DNA of 64,000 nucleotides from Agelaius tricolor (GCA_023055355.1 JALJCS010000015.1:10657501-10721500); one strand, 5' to 3'. Positions 47,556 through 61,178 are shown, counted from the first letter of the stretch. The notes: generated by a model from the letters alone, not told the origin. Made by a program: numbers and translations.

Positions 47556-48954
47556 GTTTGACACTCACATTGCAAGTTCACAACAATATGCTAAACTGCA
47601 GGGAAATGTAGATCAGAAATCTGCAGTAATTAAAAAGGACCATCCTGCCAAACTCACGACTTCTCACCATCTTTCCAGATTACTGAGTGAGATGATTTCT
47701 ATCTGACTTAATAAAAGTCTAAATCCTGCTGCCAGTTGAGCTTTGTCCGGCTTCCTGATACATGAAATGAAGCAATGAAGCTGCAGTGAGCCGAGGAAGA
47801 GAATATGAAGTGTGCTCAATAATGAAGACAAATATAAAATAGAATTGCCTGAGATCAGACTAGACTTCACAGTCACTGGACTTTCTGAGCCCTAGGACAG
47901 TTACACAAGGAAAGACTCATCCTGTCTTACTCCTGTCTGCAGATCACCGGCTCAATGGGATATTTGGTGAAAATATACAACTTGAAAATATACAATGATG
48001 TCTTCTGTGTGCACCTAGACTGTATGGCTAACTGCCCTTGATGTTTCCTTATGTTTCTTGATTTTATTTAAGTGAACTGCACTATACTCCATCAGTCTCC
48101 CTTTGCTGTGGGTGCTGTGCACACCACCCATTAAATTTTCCCTTAATGCAAACACACAGTTTCACTCAAGTTAACTTACACCTGTAAGAGGTTTGGCCAT
48201 ACCCATATAACCATAAAGATACCTGCCAGGACATCAGACATGTTTCAGAATGCTTGGTGGGGGTGGGAATAAGGACACAGCTCCTCGAGTGCCAGGCACG
48301 GGGAGCTACAGCTGATGCATGATGACCTCCTCAGTCTGATCCTTTGTACACCCACCTCTTTAGCCAGAGGGAATACTTTAAACCTAATTGATTTAACCTA
48401 TGAATCATACACAATCCCATTATAGCACAAGCTCTTGTACTACAGCATCATACACAGCTCCTGTAGTAAATAAAACCACAGTCATGGATTCTGCAACTTC
48501 TTAAAATTGTACTTTGTATGAGTGTGGATATTTTCAGGTGCAAGCACACATCTGTCACAAGCAGAAAAAAAAATATATATAACATCATTTTTCCATAACT
48601 GAGTTTAAATGTACTTCTACTGATCTTCAGAATACTGGAAGAGTGCAGTTTCAAAATAATGAAAAAGATAATCTATCTTCTAGAAGAAAGAAGTGAATGC
48701 ACTGCACATTGCTTGTCACAAAGGATGTATTTAATCCATGCTCTTATTTATAGCATCAAAATGTTTTTGACATAGCAAGGAGACTAAAAAGTCAACAAAC
48801 ATGAGACAAAGACTAAACAAAACTGCACTCAAATTAACTCAAACAGTATTAAAGGGACACCAATCGTGTAAGAATATATAAAGTGTACATTTAAAAGTTA
48901 AAGATGTTATTTATTACAATGACACTCCTCTTGTGCACCATAACATCTCATTCA

Positions 48955-49075
48955 CCTGATTTACTCTAACACCTACCAGTGTAAATCAGTGGGGTTTTCC
49001 ATTGACAAAAATGACATTTCTGTGGCATGCAACTGATACAAGTGGAGAATTTGACCCTATATCTGAAAACCTTCC
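48955..49075 (+). repeat. ancient archosaur/turtle-type interspersed repeat
   Basis: CACCTACCAGTGTAAATCAG, TGGGGTTTTCCATTGAC and, at the end, ACAAGTGGAGAATTTGACCC follow the ordered blocks of a known amniote repeat (ACACCAGTGTAAATCAGGAG ... CCATTGAAGTCAATGG ... GTAAGTGAGAGGAGAATTTGGCCC). Middle part is diverged. Family name not assigned. Confidence 0.5.
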
Positions 49076-50489
49076 ATTAAATAAGTAATTAGTGTACACA
49101 GGTGTTGTTTTTCCCTAGTAATTGATGTGCAAGTCTAACCATTTCTAAAGCCTAGCAGTTTGCTTGACAGACAAGAATTTATTTTCCTCAGTAATGAGCA
49201 CAATTTCATATGGATGGGCTTTTTTTCCTCCCCAAAGTAGAAAGGCCATCTAGACTTCAGCATTTAATCTTCCTTATGACAAAATCTCAAATGGCCCTTA
49301 AAGATTTTCTGCAGCTCCAGTGGGTTTATGCAGGATGCTGTAACTAGTCCAACTGGAAGGCATCACCTTGGGCACTGGAATACACACATGCCTGAAGATC
49401 TGGAACTGTACTGAGAATAACTGGAGACTGCTGCCCTCAACATTCACACTGGAAAGCTTCCAGGAACCCATAGGTAGTTCAAGGCAAAATGACCAAAACA
49501 TATTTCTTCATGTTTACAACCTTAATGACAATATTTTGTACAACAGCTCTCCCTCCATGGGGAATGGGACCAACTTTTTAGAAGAGATCACACTCTGGCC
49601 ACAGCTCTGGCAGCAGAGAATCAGTAATCATATGTCCATCATAAGAATCATTCTTTGTAGATTAATTCCCAGCATGAAAATTGGTCATGTCTAGTTTAAA
49701 GTAAGATTTCAAGATCAGTGAAAGGATCATGAAAGGACTGCAAGTCTCCATTGTAACACTTTAAATGATCCCAAAGACTTAAAATGATCCTAAAATACTT
49801 TATGAAAATAGAGCACCATGTCAATGCTTTCATAAATATACAGCAAACCCTGCATCTGGAATAGTCCATAGGCTTTATTCTGTTCAATATTCTACATATC
49901 AAAGATCATACACGTGACAATAGGATGAACATGGACATCAAGACCTAAACTTAGAAGAACTGATTAGAATTTGCCAGCCTCACCAAATAAGTAGCTCTGG
50001 AAAAAAATCCCTAAAGTCACTATTTACAAAGTGTGATTCCTCTGTTTGATGGTGACAGAGAATTCAGTATGTAGTCCAGATGGTTGGTCACAGAGATAAC
50101 AAATCCAGCATGGCTTTTTGGTGCTATGGGCAGGCTGTCTGACTGGCTCACACTGTGACAAACAGAAAGATTGATAGACAGAAAAACAATGACATTTTCT
50201 TTTTCAGAGTGTTTTGTTGACAATACACATGATTAAAAAAAAAACAGCTATCCATAGACCTCACTCAGTTACAGAGCTACGACAGAAGAGGTGGGAAAAC
50301 ATCAGCAGAGTTTCATTTTACGTTTACAAGTTCAGATGTTTCTGTTGTCCCCTTAGGAAAGAAAAGGGCAAGGACTGAGTTTGAAAATCTATTCAATAAT
50401 AGATCTTAAGCTCTTAGCTAGAGCAGGACAATTCTGGGCCAGCACAGTGATTCCCCAACAGCTGGTATACACACTTTGTAGTACTACAA

Positions 50490-50720
50490 GCTTTTGGCAG
50501 AGAAACTCAACTAACACTGGATTCTATTCCCAGTGCTGTCTTTCTCCAACTTTTAACCCAGGGCAATTTAGCTAACTTCTGTCTGTTCCTGGTTAGCCAT
50601 CTGGTAAATAGATAATATAATTGCATCCTTTATAGGCTTATTGTGCGGCTTAATTATTGAAAGTCTTTAAGATAAGTCAAAGTTCTTGGTGAAGAGTTGT
50701 GCAAAGCATTAATAAATAAT
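50490..50720 (+). repeat. MIR-like SINE remnant, longest copy
   Basis: Ordered blocks fit MIR over about 200 bases: CTGGATTCTATTCCCAGTGC, then AACCCAGGGCAATTTAGCTA followed by ACTTCTGTCTGTTCCTGG, CATCTGGTAAATAGATAATA, TATAGGCTTATTGTGCGGCT followed by TAATTATTGAAAG, and GTGCAAAGCATTAATAAATA. These correspond to the MIR promoter-side, core (GACCTTGGGCAAGTCACTTAACCTCTCTG) and tail (CATCTGTAAAATGG, CATAGGGTTGTTGTGAGGATTAAATGAG) segments. It is unusually well preserved for so old an element. Confidence 0.8.
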
Positions 50721-51118
50721 AATGGGGGCAGCACAAAGAGGAGGGGAAGCTTAAAGCTGAATTGTTGCATAAGAGAAATGTGCCCAGCTGAGGCGAGAGA
50801 AATATAGACAAGTGATTAGTTGACATGATATGAAAGGGAAGGCAGCAAAGTCAGTGAACTAATTGCACTAGAAAATGTAGAGAAGGAAAATGGGCTAAGT
50901 TGAAATGACAAAAAAAAGTCAAAAACACTTGGATAAATGGGAAAGGACAGACTGGCAAAACAGAGTAAGTGTTGTGTCACTGGAGAGGTGTCAAGATTGG
51001 ACTGAGCCAGGAAGCTTAAACTGAGTGGAAGGGGAGCTTCTCTGTGCTTTACAATTCATGTTTCATTTCTCTCATTTCTATAGAGTGTGGCTTACCCAGA
51101 CTGTCCTACTGGATGGCA

Positions 51119-51131
51119 CTGCCAGGGGGCA
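51119..51131 (+). promoter_or_regulatory. CTCF-like motif 3
   Basis: CTGCCAGGGGGCA matches the CTCF core with two early mismatches and a perfect AGGGGGCA end. It points the same way as the two motifs near 47.3-47.5 kb. Confidence 0.38.
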
Positions 51132-51299
51132 TTCACCCTGCTCTGCCTCAGCTGAGGTGGGTGGCTCCTCAGGGAGCTGACAGCTTCTCCTGCACGTGTG
51201 GCATTTCCAGGACAGACATCTGCACAGGCATCTCCAGAACCGCCTAAGGGGAGCAGAGTTGACTCCCTTCACCAGCCTGGTCATGTGCAAATTGCATCA

Positions 51300-54200
51300 T
51301 CTGCACTACCTTAATTTCCTAAGCATAATTGCCATAAGTGATCCATTGATTGCTATCTGACACTCAGCTTTTCTGCTCTCATTTCCCAGATGTTCCTGCT
51401 TTTGTCATGACTCTCAACTCCATTTTATCAGAGATGTGACAACCCATATTGGAAGGACATGGTTGTATGCAAAGAAAGAATTATATCAGATAAGTACAGT
51501 AGAGAACCACAATGTTTAAATAGCATTATCACAAATTTAATAGTTTGCAAATTAAACACAATACTGTTGATTCAGCTTTCATTGGAAAAGTTGTTTTATA
51601 TACTGGATTTCTTTATTGCAAAGGCCATGCACTTTAGATAGCATGGCAGCAGACAAAACCTTGTCCTTTCTTTTTCTGAAGCACCCTAATTTTTGGGGGC
51701 AAGAACAATAGATATTGACTTAAATAGTGGGGTTTTTCTGCAAGTCCTCTGAACTGGGAATTTTTGGATAAAATTATATTTATAAAACCACTAACTATAT
51801 CTTCTGCTTGTTTCACATAGTTTTAAGGGACAGTACAATGGGGGTGGGGAGGGAGGCATGTCTACCAATGATCTTGTCTACCTATGTCAATGTGGTCTTC
51901 TACCCTAAGGGTACAAAGATAGCCTTTGGCTTTCCAGAATATTTTAACCATATTGACAAGCACCCCTCAAAAAACCAAAAGGAATCATTAGGTACATCAT
52001 AAAGGAAAATACCAACCAGCAAGAAGGAGAAAAGATGGTAGAAGGAGGACTTTCTGGTTATTTTCCATATTGCTGAGTCCATAGTGCACACTCTGAGGTA
52101 TTCTGAGCAGTGAAGTGGCTTTGTTGCACACAATAAGTTTTGAAAAACCATTTGGCCTCCTCACTTGTTGCTAAACACAGGGTCCTGCTCAATCTTGCTC
52201 TTAGAATTATAAATTACTCAGAAAAAAATCCATGCCTTTTAGCAATAAAATATTAAATATGAACATTGAGCTTACCTGCTGTCACTCCAGCACTCACTTG
52301 CCTGTTGCTGACAATGAAAATGCATCACTTCCAATAAAACTTCATTCCAGCTTTCATGTTTTTCTCTTAAAAGAAAGCAGGTGAATCCTTGATCTGTCAA
52401 AGACAAATGTTATTTTGTTTTCATCTATCTGACCAGTGCATCAATTACAGTCATTCATCTGCTGTGGAAAAGTGAAGAGAGCACCATGAATTTGCTAACA
52501 TTGCATCTGCCATTACATTTTTCTTTGATAGTAAGTGAGGCATAATAAACCTTGATCTTTTCCTGTATGCTGCTTTTTGTTTGAAAAGTATGATTCACTG
52601 GGTAATACTTGCTGTTCCTCTCCAGAACCACATTCTACAGTCAAAACAAAATTCTTCTTTGGATTCAACAAAAAACATTATTTGTTGTTCTTAAAAAATA
52701 GTAATATAATGGAGAAAACTCCATGTGAAAGTTTTAGGCCCACGTTTTCAGTGCTGACAGCTGCTGAGTGATGCAGAGAGAAAGAGGGCCTATTATCACC
52801 AAAAGGATTCAAGAAAATTCTTTCTGAATTCCAGTAAATATCTTCCTTTTCAACAGCTCGTTCAAGATATATGAATGTGATGAAATTCTGTGTTCTTTGT
52901 GTGTGAAAGTGTTTTCATTTTAATTCAGCAAATAATCTGCAACCCCCAATGACATTAGAAGGATTGTTTGTCTTTTGAGTGCTCCATGGAAGTCATTTTT
53001 ACATCTATGTCACAACTTTTCAGCCTAAAAGCTACACTGGTGATCATTTACACACACACAGTTGATCATTTAGGGGCTGGAAAAGTATTTTTAGACCTTT
53101 CACTGCCAATGTAGAGGAATTTTCCTAACAGTACAATTTCAGTAGGCCAAACAGAATGTACTACTGAGCTGCATGTTTCCTGTAAGATACTCATGACTCA
53201 CCTTCTCCTATTATGCTTCTTCCAGAGGAACAAAAAAGCAAGGACAGCACCCTTCAATTCTTGTCTTTCACTCAAAGATAAACAGCTATGAACTGTATCA
53301 CAGATTTCTTTCTTTCAGGTGTTTATTTACATTGTTTTTAGAAACCTTTCCCTACAATCTGGGTAAGATTTTTCACTTTTTTTAAGAAAGAGAACACAAA
53401 AAATGCGGAGAGGGCCCAAACCAACATAGATAGAAATAAGCCTACACTTGGGTGTAATCCAGTTCAGAGAACAAGTTTCAGCTTGTGCTTATTGCTGTGT
53501 GTCACCTGAAGGCAATGGATTCACAGACTCTTATGAACCCAACCCAGGATGTCATCTGTGCACAGATGAACTGACATTAATTAATTAAAATCACAAAAGA
53601 AATTAGCAGTAATGCTCCTGTTAAATATTTTCTGCCTGCATGTATGCAAGTCAGTATGAGGATTACTTTAACTCCACTGCTCAAATGCATGTGAAATAGA
53701 TTTTAAAATAATACAAGATCGGTTTCTCTCACCCCAACACTGATTCCTTTAAAAAATAAGTGAATAGAAATGTTGTTGTATGATAAAATATTAATTTTTG
53801 TTTATATATATATATATATTATTATACTCCCTGTGTTGTTTTCTTATCTTGACCAGTAGAAAATTACAATCTATTATATAGAAACATAACTTACTATAAG
53901 GACATAAAACAAGTAGGTACACAACAAGCTGAGCAATGCAATGTATAATTACTGTATATAATAAAAATGAATACATTTTCTATGTTTCACAGAATAGAAA
54001 CACTTTTCAACACTATGCTAGTAATTTCTTGCCCTCCAAAAATTGTCTCTTCTAATGTGTACACTCTCTAGAGGGAGACTCTAGCTGTATTTATAAGTAC
54101 ACAATGAAACACAATATTCTTAATTGATTTGAGTCAGGAAAAATATTTGGACCAGCTTAGCTCACACAGTAGGTACATTGTGAAGCAACTTCCAGTTATT

Positions 54201-57200
54201 AAAACCCTGAAACATAATGAGAATTTAAACAGTAACAGAAGATCATACATGCAAGCTTTGTTTGCCCAGTTAATATTAAAATTCTTTCATGGAATCACAC
54301 TAAGATACTTTAATTTTCCTTTTATATATCAAAAACTGAACTCTTTATGCCCTAATGTGACTTTGTATAGTCAGAGCAACAGCAAGAACATGAGAGAAAA
54401 TCATCTTTATAAGCTGAAGGCCCCATCTGCCTTATATTTCCAAATTACTATGAATGTTGTTATGTAGCTTTCATTTTATGGCAGCACCAAGGAAATCAAA
54501 CTCTGAATCAGAACTCCCTTCCACAGTGACAAGTACAAACAACAGAGAAGCAATCCTTGCTCCAAAGCCATTACATCTAATCAAATTATTAAAAGTAGTA
54601 ATAGTGATCATTATGGTCTGTTTGTAAGGCTGCATTTAAATTCATCAGCAGATGCCACATCAAGCACATGCAGTCATAAATTGTTACCTAATCTGCTCAA
54701 GGACATGAGACCAACACTTTTGATCCACAGCTAAGGGACTGTGACTGCAATGAGCAGTACTTGAGAAAAATTAATTCACAGAATGCTTTGGGTTGGGCCT
54801 GACTCCTGTGGAGCAAATGCAAAATATAGATATATAAATATCCTTTGGCAGGAGGATGCAGCTAAGACAGTCTTTAATTTTAAGGTACACAAGCCTGAAC
54901 TACCTTAGGCTGCTACCAAGTTCCTAGAAAGGGCTGGATCTGTTTAGAATATTAACTGGAGCTTGTGCATTTTCTGAATTCCATCAGGTCTGAAGAGTTT
55001 TACTTTAATAGCACCATTATCATTAAATTTCACTGAAAAAAAAAAGAAACAAAGGGGTATTTATATCCATTTATATCCTTTAAGTAAGTGTTACTACCTA
55101 AGTTTGACAATTATGTGCACTTTTTTTGAGGCACCTCAACTGCATAGCCAGAGTATGTGAACCAGGCAGAATACACTATAATTATGTAGAATTGCATATT
55201 CCATCTTACTTGTGCAGTTCTAAGATTTTGATTCAGTTTCAAAACGTTGGATTTTTTTTCCTCTGTGTAGAGATTTATACTAATTTCTCACCACCAATAA
55301 ACAATATTTCCTGAAACAACGTTTCCTTTATTTTCTAGACTTTTCACATATAAAGGGACAGCCATTAGCCATTCTCACTTCAATAACTGCAAGGTACCTC
55401 TCATGGGTTAATATAATCTATGATCTAAGCTAGCAGAAATACTCTATGAAACATCCAGCATCCATCAGTTTTGAAAATGCTAAAAATTATACAAATGGCT
55501 TGGTGTAAATTTAAAGGCTGAGAATCTTTTTTCAGCTTAGGGGTAAATATAATCATAAAACTGAGTAAGTCCATGGTTTTATGGACATCTGTAGTTATGT
55601 TCTTACCAAGAACAGGTCAAATAATCATTTCTTGGAATTAGACTGTGGTGAGTTGAGATACAGAAACCAGACCATGGAGCTCAAAATGCTGACCAGTAAC
55701 AGCAATCATTTCCAGAATCTGTCTCCCATGGAAGCAAGCACTGGTGTTTAAAGCCATGATTACCTTAGCTCTGAGTTCCTTGTACCCCAGTGTGCATTGT
55801 TCTATTTCTGAGCAGCTCTGGGAAGCTGAGTGTGTAGGGCTATAAAACTGCACTCTGTGGATTTTGTGTGAGTCTAAATGTAAACAACAGAACTTACAGC
55901 TAATTGCCTTTAAGATAAAGCTGACTTAAGCAATTGAGATAACAGAATCCTACAATACTCTGGATGCAACATACTAAAAATGTGAATTAATAAGTTAGCT
56001 GATATTGAGCTCCAGATGTTTCTTACTCTGGCAATGTTCCTTAAGTGATGATAAGCAGATTTACATACTTAACTAATATGCTTATTTAAAGAAAATTTCC
56101 AGATCCAGACTAGCATCCAGATTTTTTACTTGGCTTCAGATCAAAATACATCCTATCAAGAAGGATGGCATCCAGGAAAACCTTTTCAACATCTGCTTAG
56201 AACTAAACAACAGATATTTGATTTTCTGCAAATTTAATTTCAGGCAAAATTTTACTTCATCCAATAATTTTTATATCCTCAAGACAGCCTGACCTAGTCC
56301 TTTTACATATTCAAATCTCAGAATGCAGTTCATATGCTGGAAAGACAGCAGTTGCTACAGAGAAACTCTATTAGTTTGTAGTTCACATTTAAGACTGATA
56401 TGAGCAATTTCACTTTGAGTGAGACAAAGGCTTTTTTGGAAGCAAAGCCCTTCCTTCACCAATAATATCAATGAACTAAAGAAACAGGTTCACAAACATT
56501 TTATATCTTACTAAAAATCTAAAAAAATTTAAGTTCCAGCATAAAAACTTAAGCTCTGCTTTTTCAAAAGGCTGAGGAATAGAAAATAACTTAATATTAT
56601 TGAGACATAGGTGGTGTTCTTTGAAATTCTTATGAGAAGTGCTTATTGTCAAATTTAAGGCATGATAAGAAAAAAAGCAAATCTGAGCAAAAACTTAGAA
56701 GAAAATACTTGGAGGAATGCATGCTATTCTAAATTTCTTGCCAAATTACAGAAAGTAAAACACAAATATACTGGAAGGATCGTGTAAATTCCAGGGCAGA
56801 GTAAAAAAAAACAGCCAGAAAATACGAAATATGGACTTCATTTTCAAAATAAATTATTTTAGAAGAAAAATTAAATGAAAAAAAAAGTTTCCAAATAAGC
56901 TGAGCCCTGGCATAAACTTCTACTGAAAGCCAAGATAATGATTATATAAACACAAAGGAAGTAAATGTTAAACAATGCAGATGTGCAGACTGCTTGAGGA
57001 ATGACACCAAGGATTAGGAGGGATGAGAGTAAAAACTACCCAGTTTTTCTTGTGGTTCCTTGGTGTACATGAGAGAACAGGACCTACCAGGGACTTGGCA
57101 CAGAGGAAAGCCCTCTAGATATGGCTCACACATCACAGGGTTGGTCTCTAGTACCTCACACCCACAGCTCTCAACCTGCTTTGCAAAGCATGTAAGTGCA

Positions 57201-58480
57201 GGAAAACTGCTAATCTGGATCACCCTGCAGGGCCATGGCAGATTCAGAAACATAACAAGAACCTGCTGCACACACTGATCTCACTTTAGTGAGAAAATAT
57301 ACTCCATTTGTTGTGGGGAAAAATGACAAAAAATGTGACAGGACTACTCCCTGTACTGTACTCATGAAAAGAAAATAGAGGGAAAACAAGAACTTATTAT
57401 TTCATTTAGTAAGTGTGATTTTAATTTTTTATTTTTTGTTAACTGGCATTGAGACTTTGGAATATCTGGCATTAACAGTGCTGCTATCAGATGGAGTCAG
57501 ACTTTCCCACTGATATTTGTTTTGCCACTGAGTCCTTTCATTCCATTCACTTCCACCCTGAAGACCATGGCTTTTCCCTTTTTAACATCTCTACACAGCA
57601 CTTCTACTTTTGATTTAGCCTAAGTCCCTTGTCTCCCTGCCTTATTACTTTAATTCCCCTTTGCTGAGCTGCAGAATTAATGCTAGATGAACCTGCCCAC
57701 AGGGCATCCATCCCGTGTGCCTGAGTGGAACAGCAAACAGAAACCAGTAGGGAAGTTTGCAAATGGTTCAATTATTACATGAATTTCAAAAAGCAGCTTC
57801 TGATAAGATTAGCTTCTCAAATGTGTTCCATGTGGTTTCACTGAGCAGGCATTGGGGCACATTGTCTCAATCTGACCACAGAGTGACTTGGGCTAAAGCC
57901 TGGGCAGGCAGAAACAGAATGACAAAAATCTGTGCTCGTTCTCCTCATTGTCTCCAGGATCTGTGTCCTAGATCCCTGTGAGGTTGCACAAATCTGTGGG
58001 ATCACTGGCTCATGAGAACACCCTGCTCCAGTTCCTGCCCCATTCCTTGTCCTCTTCCATCCATTATGGCACCAGCCTCCAATCCTGGGGTAGAATTCTG
58101 CCTGAGTTTTGCTATTTCCTGGGAGAACAGGCCTGTTTTAGTCTGTACTAACCCTTGGAATTAGCCAGGCAGTAATGCAATTTTTATCTCAAGCCCCAAG
58201 GAAAAGTGAAGGTATCACAGCATTCGGGAAATGTCCTTTTGAGTGAAACTAGCCAGCTCTGGTTCTCCTGTTGCTCAAACTCCCCAAGGCAGGCAAAGAT
58301 GCCTCTTTCCTTATTTGAGGGCACCCCAAGACATGATGCTGCTCTTTCCATTTTGTAGAGTCAGCCAGAGTTCAAAGAAGTGTAAAGCCATGTATAATGA
58401 ATCTGATCAGATGTGTTCTGCTACCAGAGTCATTTATCTTCTCATACCCAGGCCTCAGTCATGAAGGAAAACAGAGCTCT
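51300..58480. other. upstream noncoding DNA
   Basis: AT-rich sequence with a (TA)n tract near 53.8 kb, a TGTTTATTTAC double forkhead-like site at 53320-53330, and no recognisable gene. Short open frames up to about 110 codons have no family resemblance. A short CR1-like phrase near 54.8 kb is too weak to call. Confidence 0.5.
53803..53819. repeat. (TA)n microsatellite
   Basis: TATATATATATATATAT run of 17 bases. Simple sequence only. Confidence 0.9.
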
Positions 58481-58849
58481 GGTCCTTGCAAACCATAAAA
58501 CATTTCCCTGTAATTATCCTGACACCATTAGACACACTCAGTCACCCATAAATTAATGTAAATCATGTGAATATCATTTACCATAAAACAAACACCTGCA
58601 AAGCACAGTTTTCCCCCTTCTCAGGCAATGACAAGCATTTCAGTCAGTCCAGAATAGCATTGGGCTGATATTTAATGATCCAACACTGTGCTAGTCTGCT
58701 CTATGACAGGCATCTGTGCAAAAAGTATTCAGCATAAAATAGATTCAAGGGAAGAAACAAGAAGTGGTAAACAACATTTCCCAAACTATTTAAGTGATGG
58801 AAGAGCTGCATTCCCAACTTTCACAAGTGAATTAAGATGCATATGAGAT

Positions 58850-58990
58850 TTTGAAAATTGTAATAGACTGACAATAATTAGGCATTTGTGTGAATTATAC
58901 TTTTTATCTCAATTTAATTATTCACTTTTACTCACTTCTGTGATTAATTAGGCTTTGTTTTGAAACATTACTCCTAACAGCTAACAATAA
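58850..58990. promoter_or_regulatory. homeodomain-site-rich candidate conserved element
   Basis: Three TAATTA cores at 58876-58881, 58915-58920 and 58945-58950, in ACAATAATTAGG, CAATTTAATTATTC and GTGATTAATTAGGC, within non-repetitive sequence. Spacing and texture resemble developmental enhancers. Not tested for conservation. Confidence 0.3.
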
Positions 58991-60419
58991 AAGATATACT
59001 AACTACTTGCAGCATAAGGAGGTTTATATAAGTCCCTTGACAGGGCTCAGAAGAAATGCAGCCTGAGGAGTCACAGCAGGAAAAGGTGCTTGCAGTGGTG
59101 GTCTTCTACCCTGGAGGAAGGACAGCTGTGAATCAAGAATGGGAAACCCATAAAAAACCAGAAAGGAAGAAGAAATACTTATTTTTTCAGGTTTCAGGAG
59201 GGCTGCAGGTGCTGTTACTTCCTAGAGAAGCTATGCAGGAGTTAGAAAGAAAAAGAACTGTAATGAGTAGGAGGAGTTTTGTTAGCTAGCTGCTGTGGGA
59301 AATGAGCACTGGGAAGGCACTTGGGCCATCTGATCAAAAAATACTCTAAAGTGGCAGAGAAATTGAAATGAGAGTACTATTGTGGTGTCCTGAAAAAATA
59401 CTGGAAGGGCTGAACTAGCAAAACTGGGCAGGAGGAATGCTTGTGGTGCAGGAGGGAGGGTGCTCTTCCTGGGCAGCACCTGGAGATTTCCTACAAGGTC
59501 ATAGCAGCTGTGACACACAGACACAAAGCCAGCAGCACCCTGAGGGGACTGTGCTCAGCTGACCACAGGCACAGGCGTGCTCTGTTTCCCCTCTTGACTC
59601 AAATCAGGACTTCCCAAAGCTCCACAGGGAAGAACCCAACGACTGTGGCACCCCAGGGATCTCCCCTCAACTCTGCATGGGGTGAACGAGCCTCCCCTTC
59701 CTCAAACACAATTCCCTTGTTCTTCCCATTATTTTATTGCTGAAGATGCTTTATTGCCAACAAACACTGAAAATCTGAAGTGCTAAAATGGAAAGGAAGA
59801 TAAGAATTTAACGAAGCAAAGTGATTTCAGTACCAACCTGATTGTTTCACCAGCCTGACGTGCTAATACACAAGTGTTCCTTTAGTATTAAAAAAGTCAT
59901 CAAGCCATGATAAAGGAGACAAAATCACTTCCAGTCTCACCTGGGAACTTGCAGCTAACAGCACAATTGCACATGATACTACATCAGAATATACTAAAGT
60001 AAAAATTAGGAGGGTTTTTATTTATATGCATTCTGTCTGTGCAGCAGTGTCAGAGTTGACAGCTCAAAAGACTGCTTTTTCCCAAACTCCTACTTTTAAT
60101 AATCTGCAAACATGATTGAAGGAAGCAGTAAGAAATCTAATAAAAATGAATGCAGGAAGGATTATGGAGACAGCTTCATGACAATTTACTGTTCTACATA
60201 GCAGTCTCTTGCCACGAGTTGTGATAAGACAAATCTTGTTTACAGTGTGTTAATCCCATGTCCCAATAATGCTGGTATGCAGTGGATTCAACTCTTCTGC
60301 AGAGTGGAGATGCTTCTGCATTAAATGAACAGCTGCAGGTAGCAGCAGCCTGAGTGAGAGAGCAAAGGCCAAGGGTTAGTCTAGATTACACTTTCCAATG
60401 AGTCACTCACATCTCTCTC

Positions 60420-60540
60420 CCTCAGAAAATGTTTGATGTAAGTTGTTTGGTTGTAAATTATAAGTAAAGCTTTATTTGAGCTTTTCTGGGTCAATGATTG
60501 ACTTTTATTGTTCTCTTAAGAGGGAAATTTGCAAGCTGGC
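60420..60540. promoter_or_regulatory. candidate conserved element with PBX/HOX-like site
   Basis: TGATTGAC at 60495-60502 is a PBX-type core and is followed at once by TTTTATTG (HOX- or CDX-like) and ATTGTTCT (SOX-like). Upstream are TTGGTTGTAAATTATAAG and AAAGCTTTATTTGAGC. Clustered cofactor motifs in nonrepetitive AT-rich DNA suggest an enhancer; evidence is by motif only. Confidence 0.28.
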
Positions 60541-61139
60541 TTTCAGGTTTTTTCATATAATAGAGATTTATGCATTTTCTATGACTAAAGAGGACTCTCA
60601 CATTATGAAATACCTTTAGCCATGAAGAGTGTGTTTATATAACACCAGGTTCACTCCTAAATCAATTCCCCCAAGGAATGTAAAATTTAGTAATTCTCTT
60701 TGCAGAGCTGGTCAAAGATCATGGACTATTACCTTTTTATGTCTGTGCAGGTGTTAGGTCCTATCACTGCTTACTCACATCCAATCTCTTCAAAATATTA
60801 GCTAATTAGACATTGTCCAAGCTGTTGGCCTCAAAAGGTAATGGTTTGACCCAGATCGGACACATGTCTGGATCTCAGAAACCAGATTATTTTCCTAGAT
60901 CTGGTATTTAATTTTCTGGATACTTTAGGCAGCTCACTTCATCTTCTGTCACTGCTTAATCTTTGACCTTTATTACTGTCTGTTTCAACCCTAAAACTTT
61001 CTCTTATTCCATATGGATACCTCTCCTATTTTGTTTGTCAGCATCAATATTCCACTAGGAAACAAAACAAAACAACTTATGAAAATAATTTCAAAAGTTT
61101 CAAGAATCCCACGCACAGACTGGTATCTTCAGTTGATGC

Positions 61140-61178
61140 TTATTGGTAATAATCTATTGGTAATAATTGGTAATAATC
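61140..61178. repeat. short triplicated ATTGGTAATAAT repeat
   Basis: Three near-identical copies of ATTGGTAATAAT stand in tandem with two-base differences at the junctions. Local slippage duplication. Confidence 0.85.

Noticed and set aside
54774..54800. TCACAGAATGCTTTGGGTTG phrase resembling the CR1 3' terminus in antisense
   Set aside because: Only about 20 bases fit and the following sequence does not continue as CR1; too short to call.
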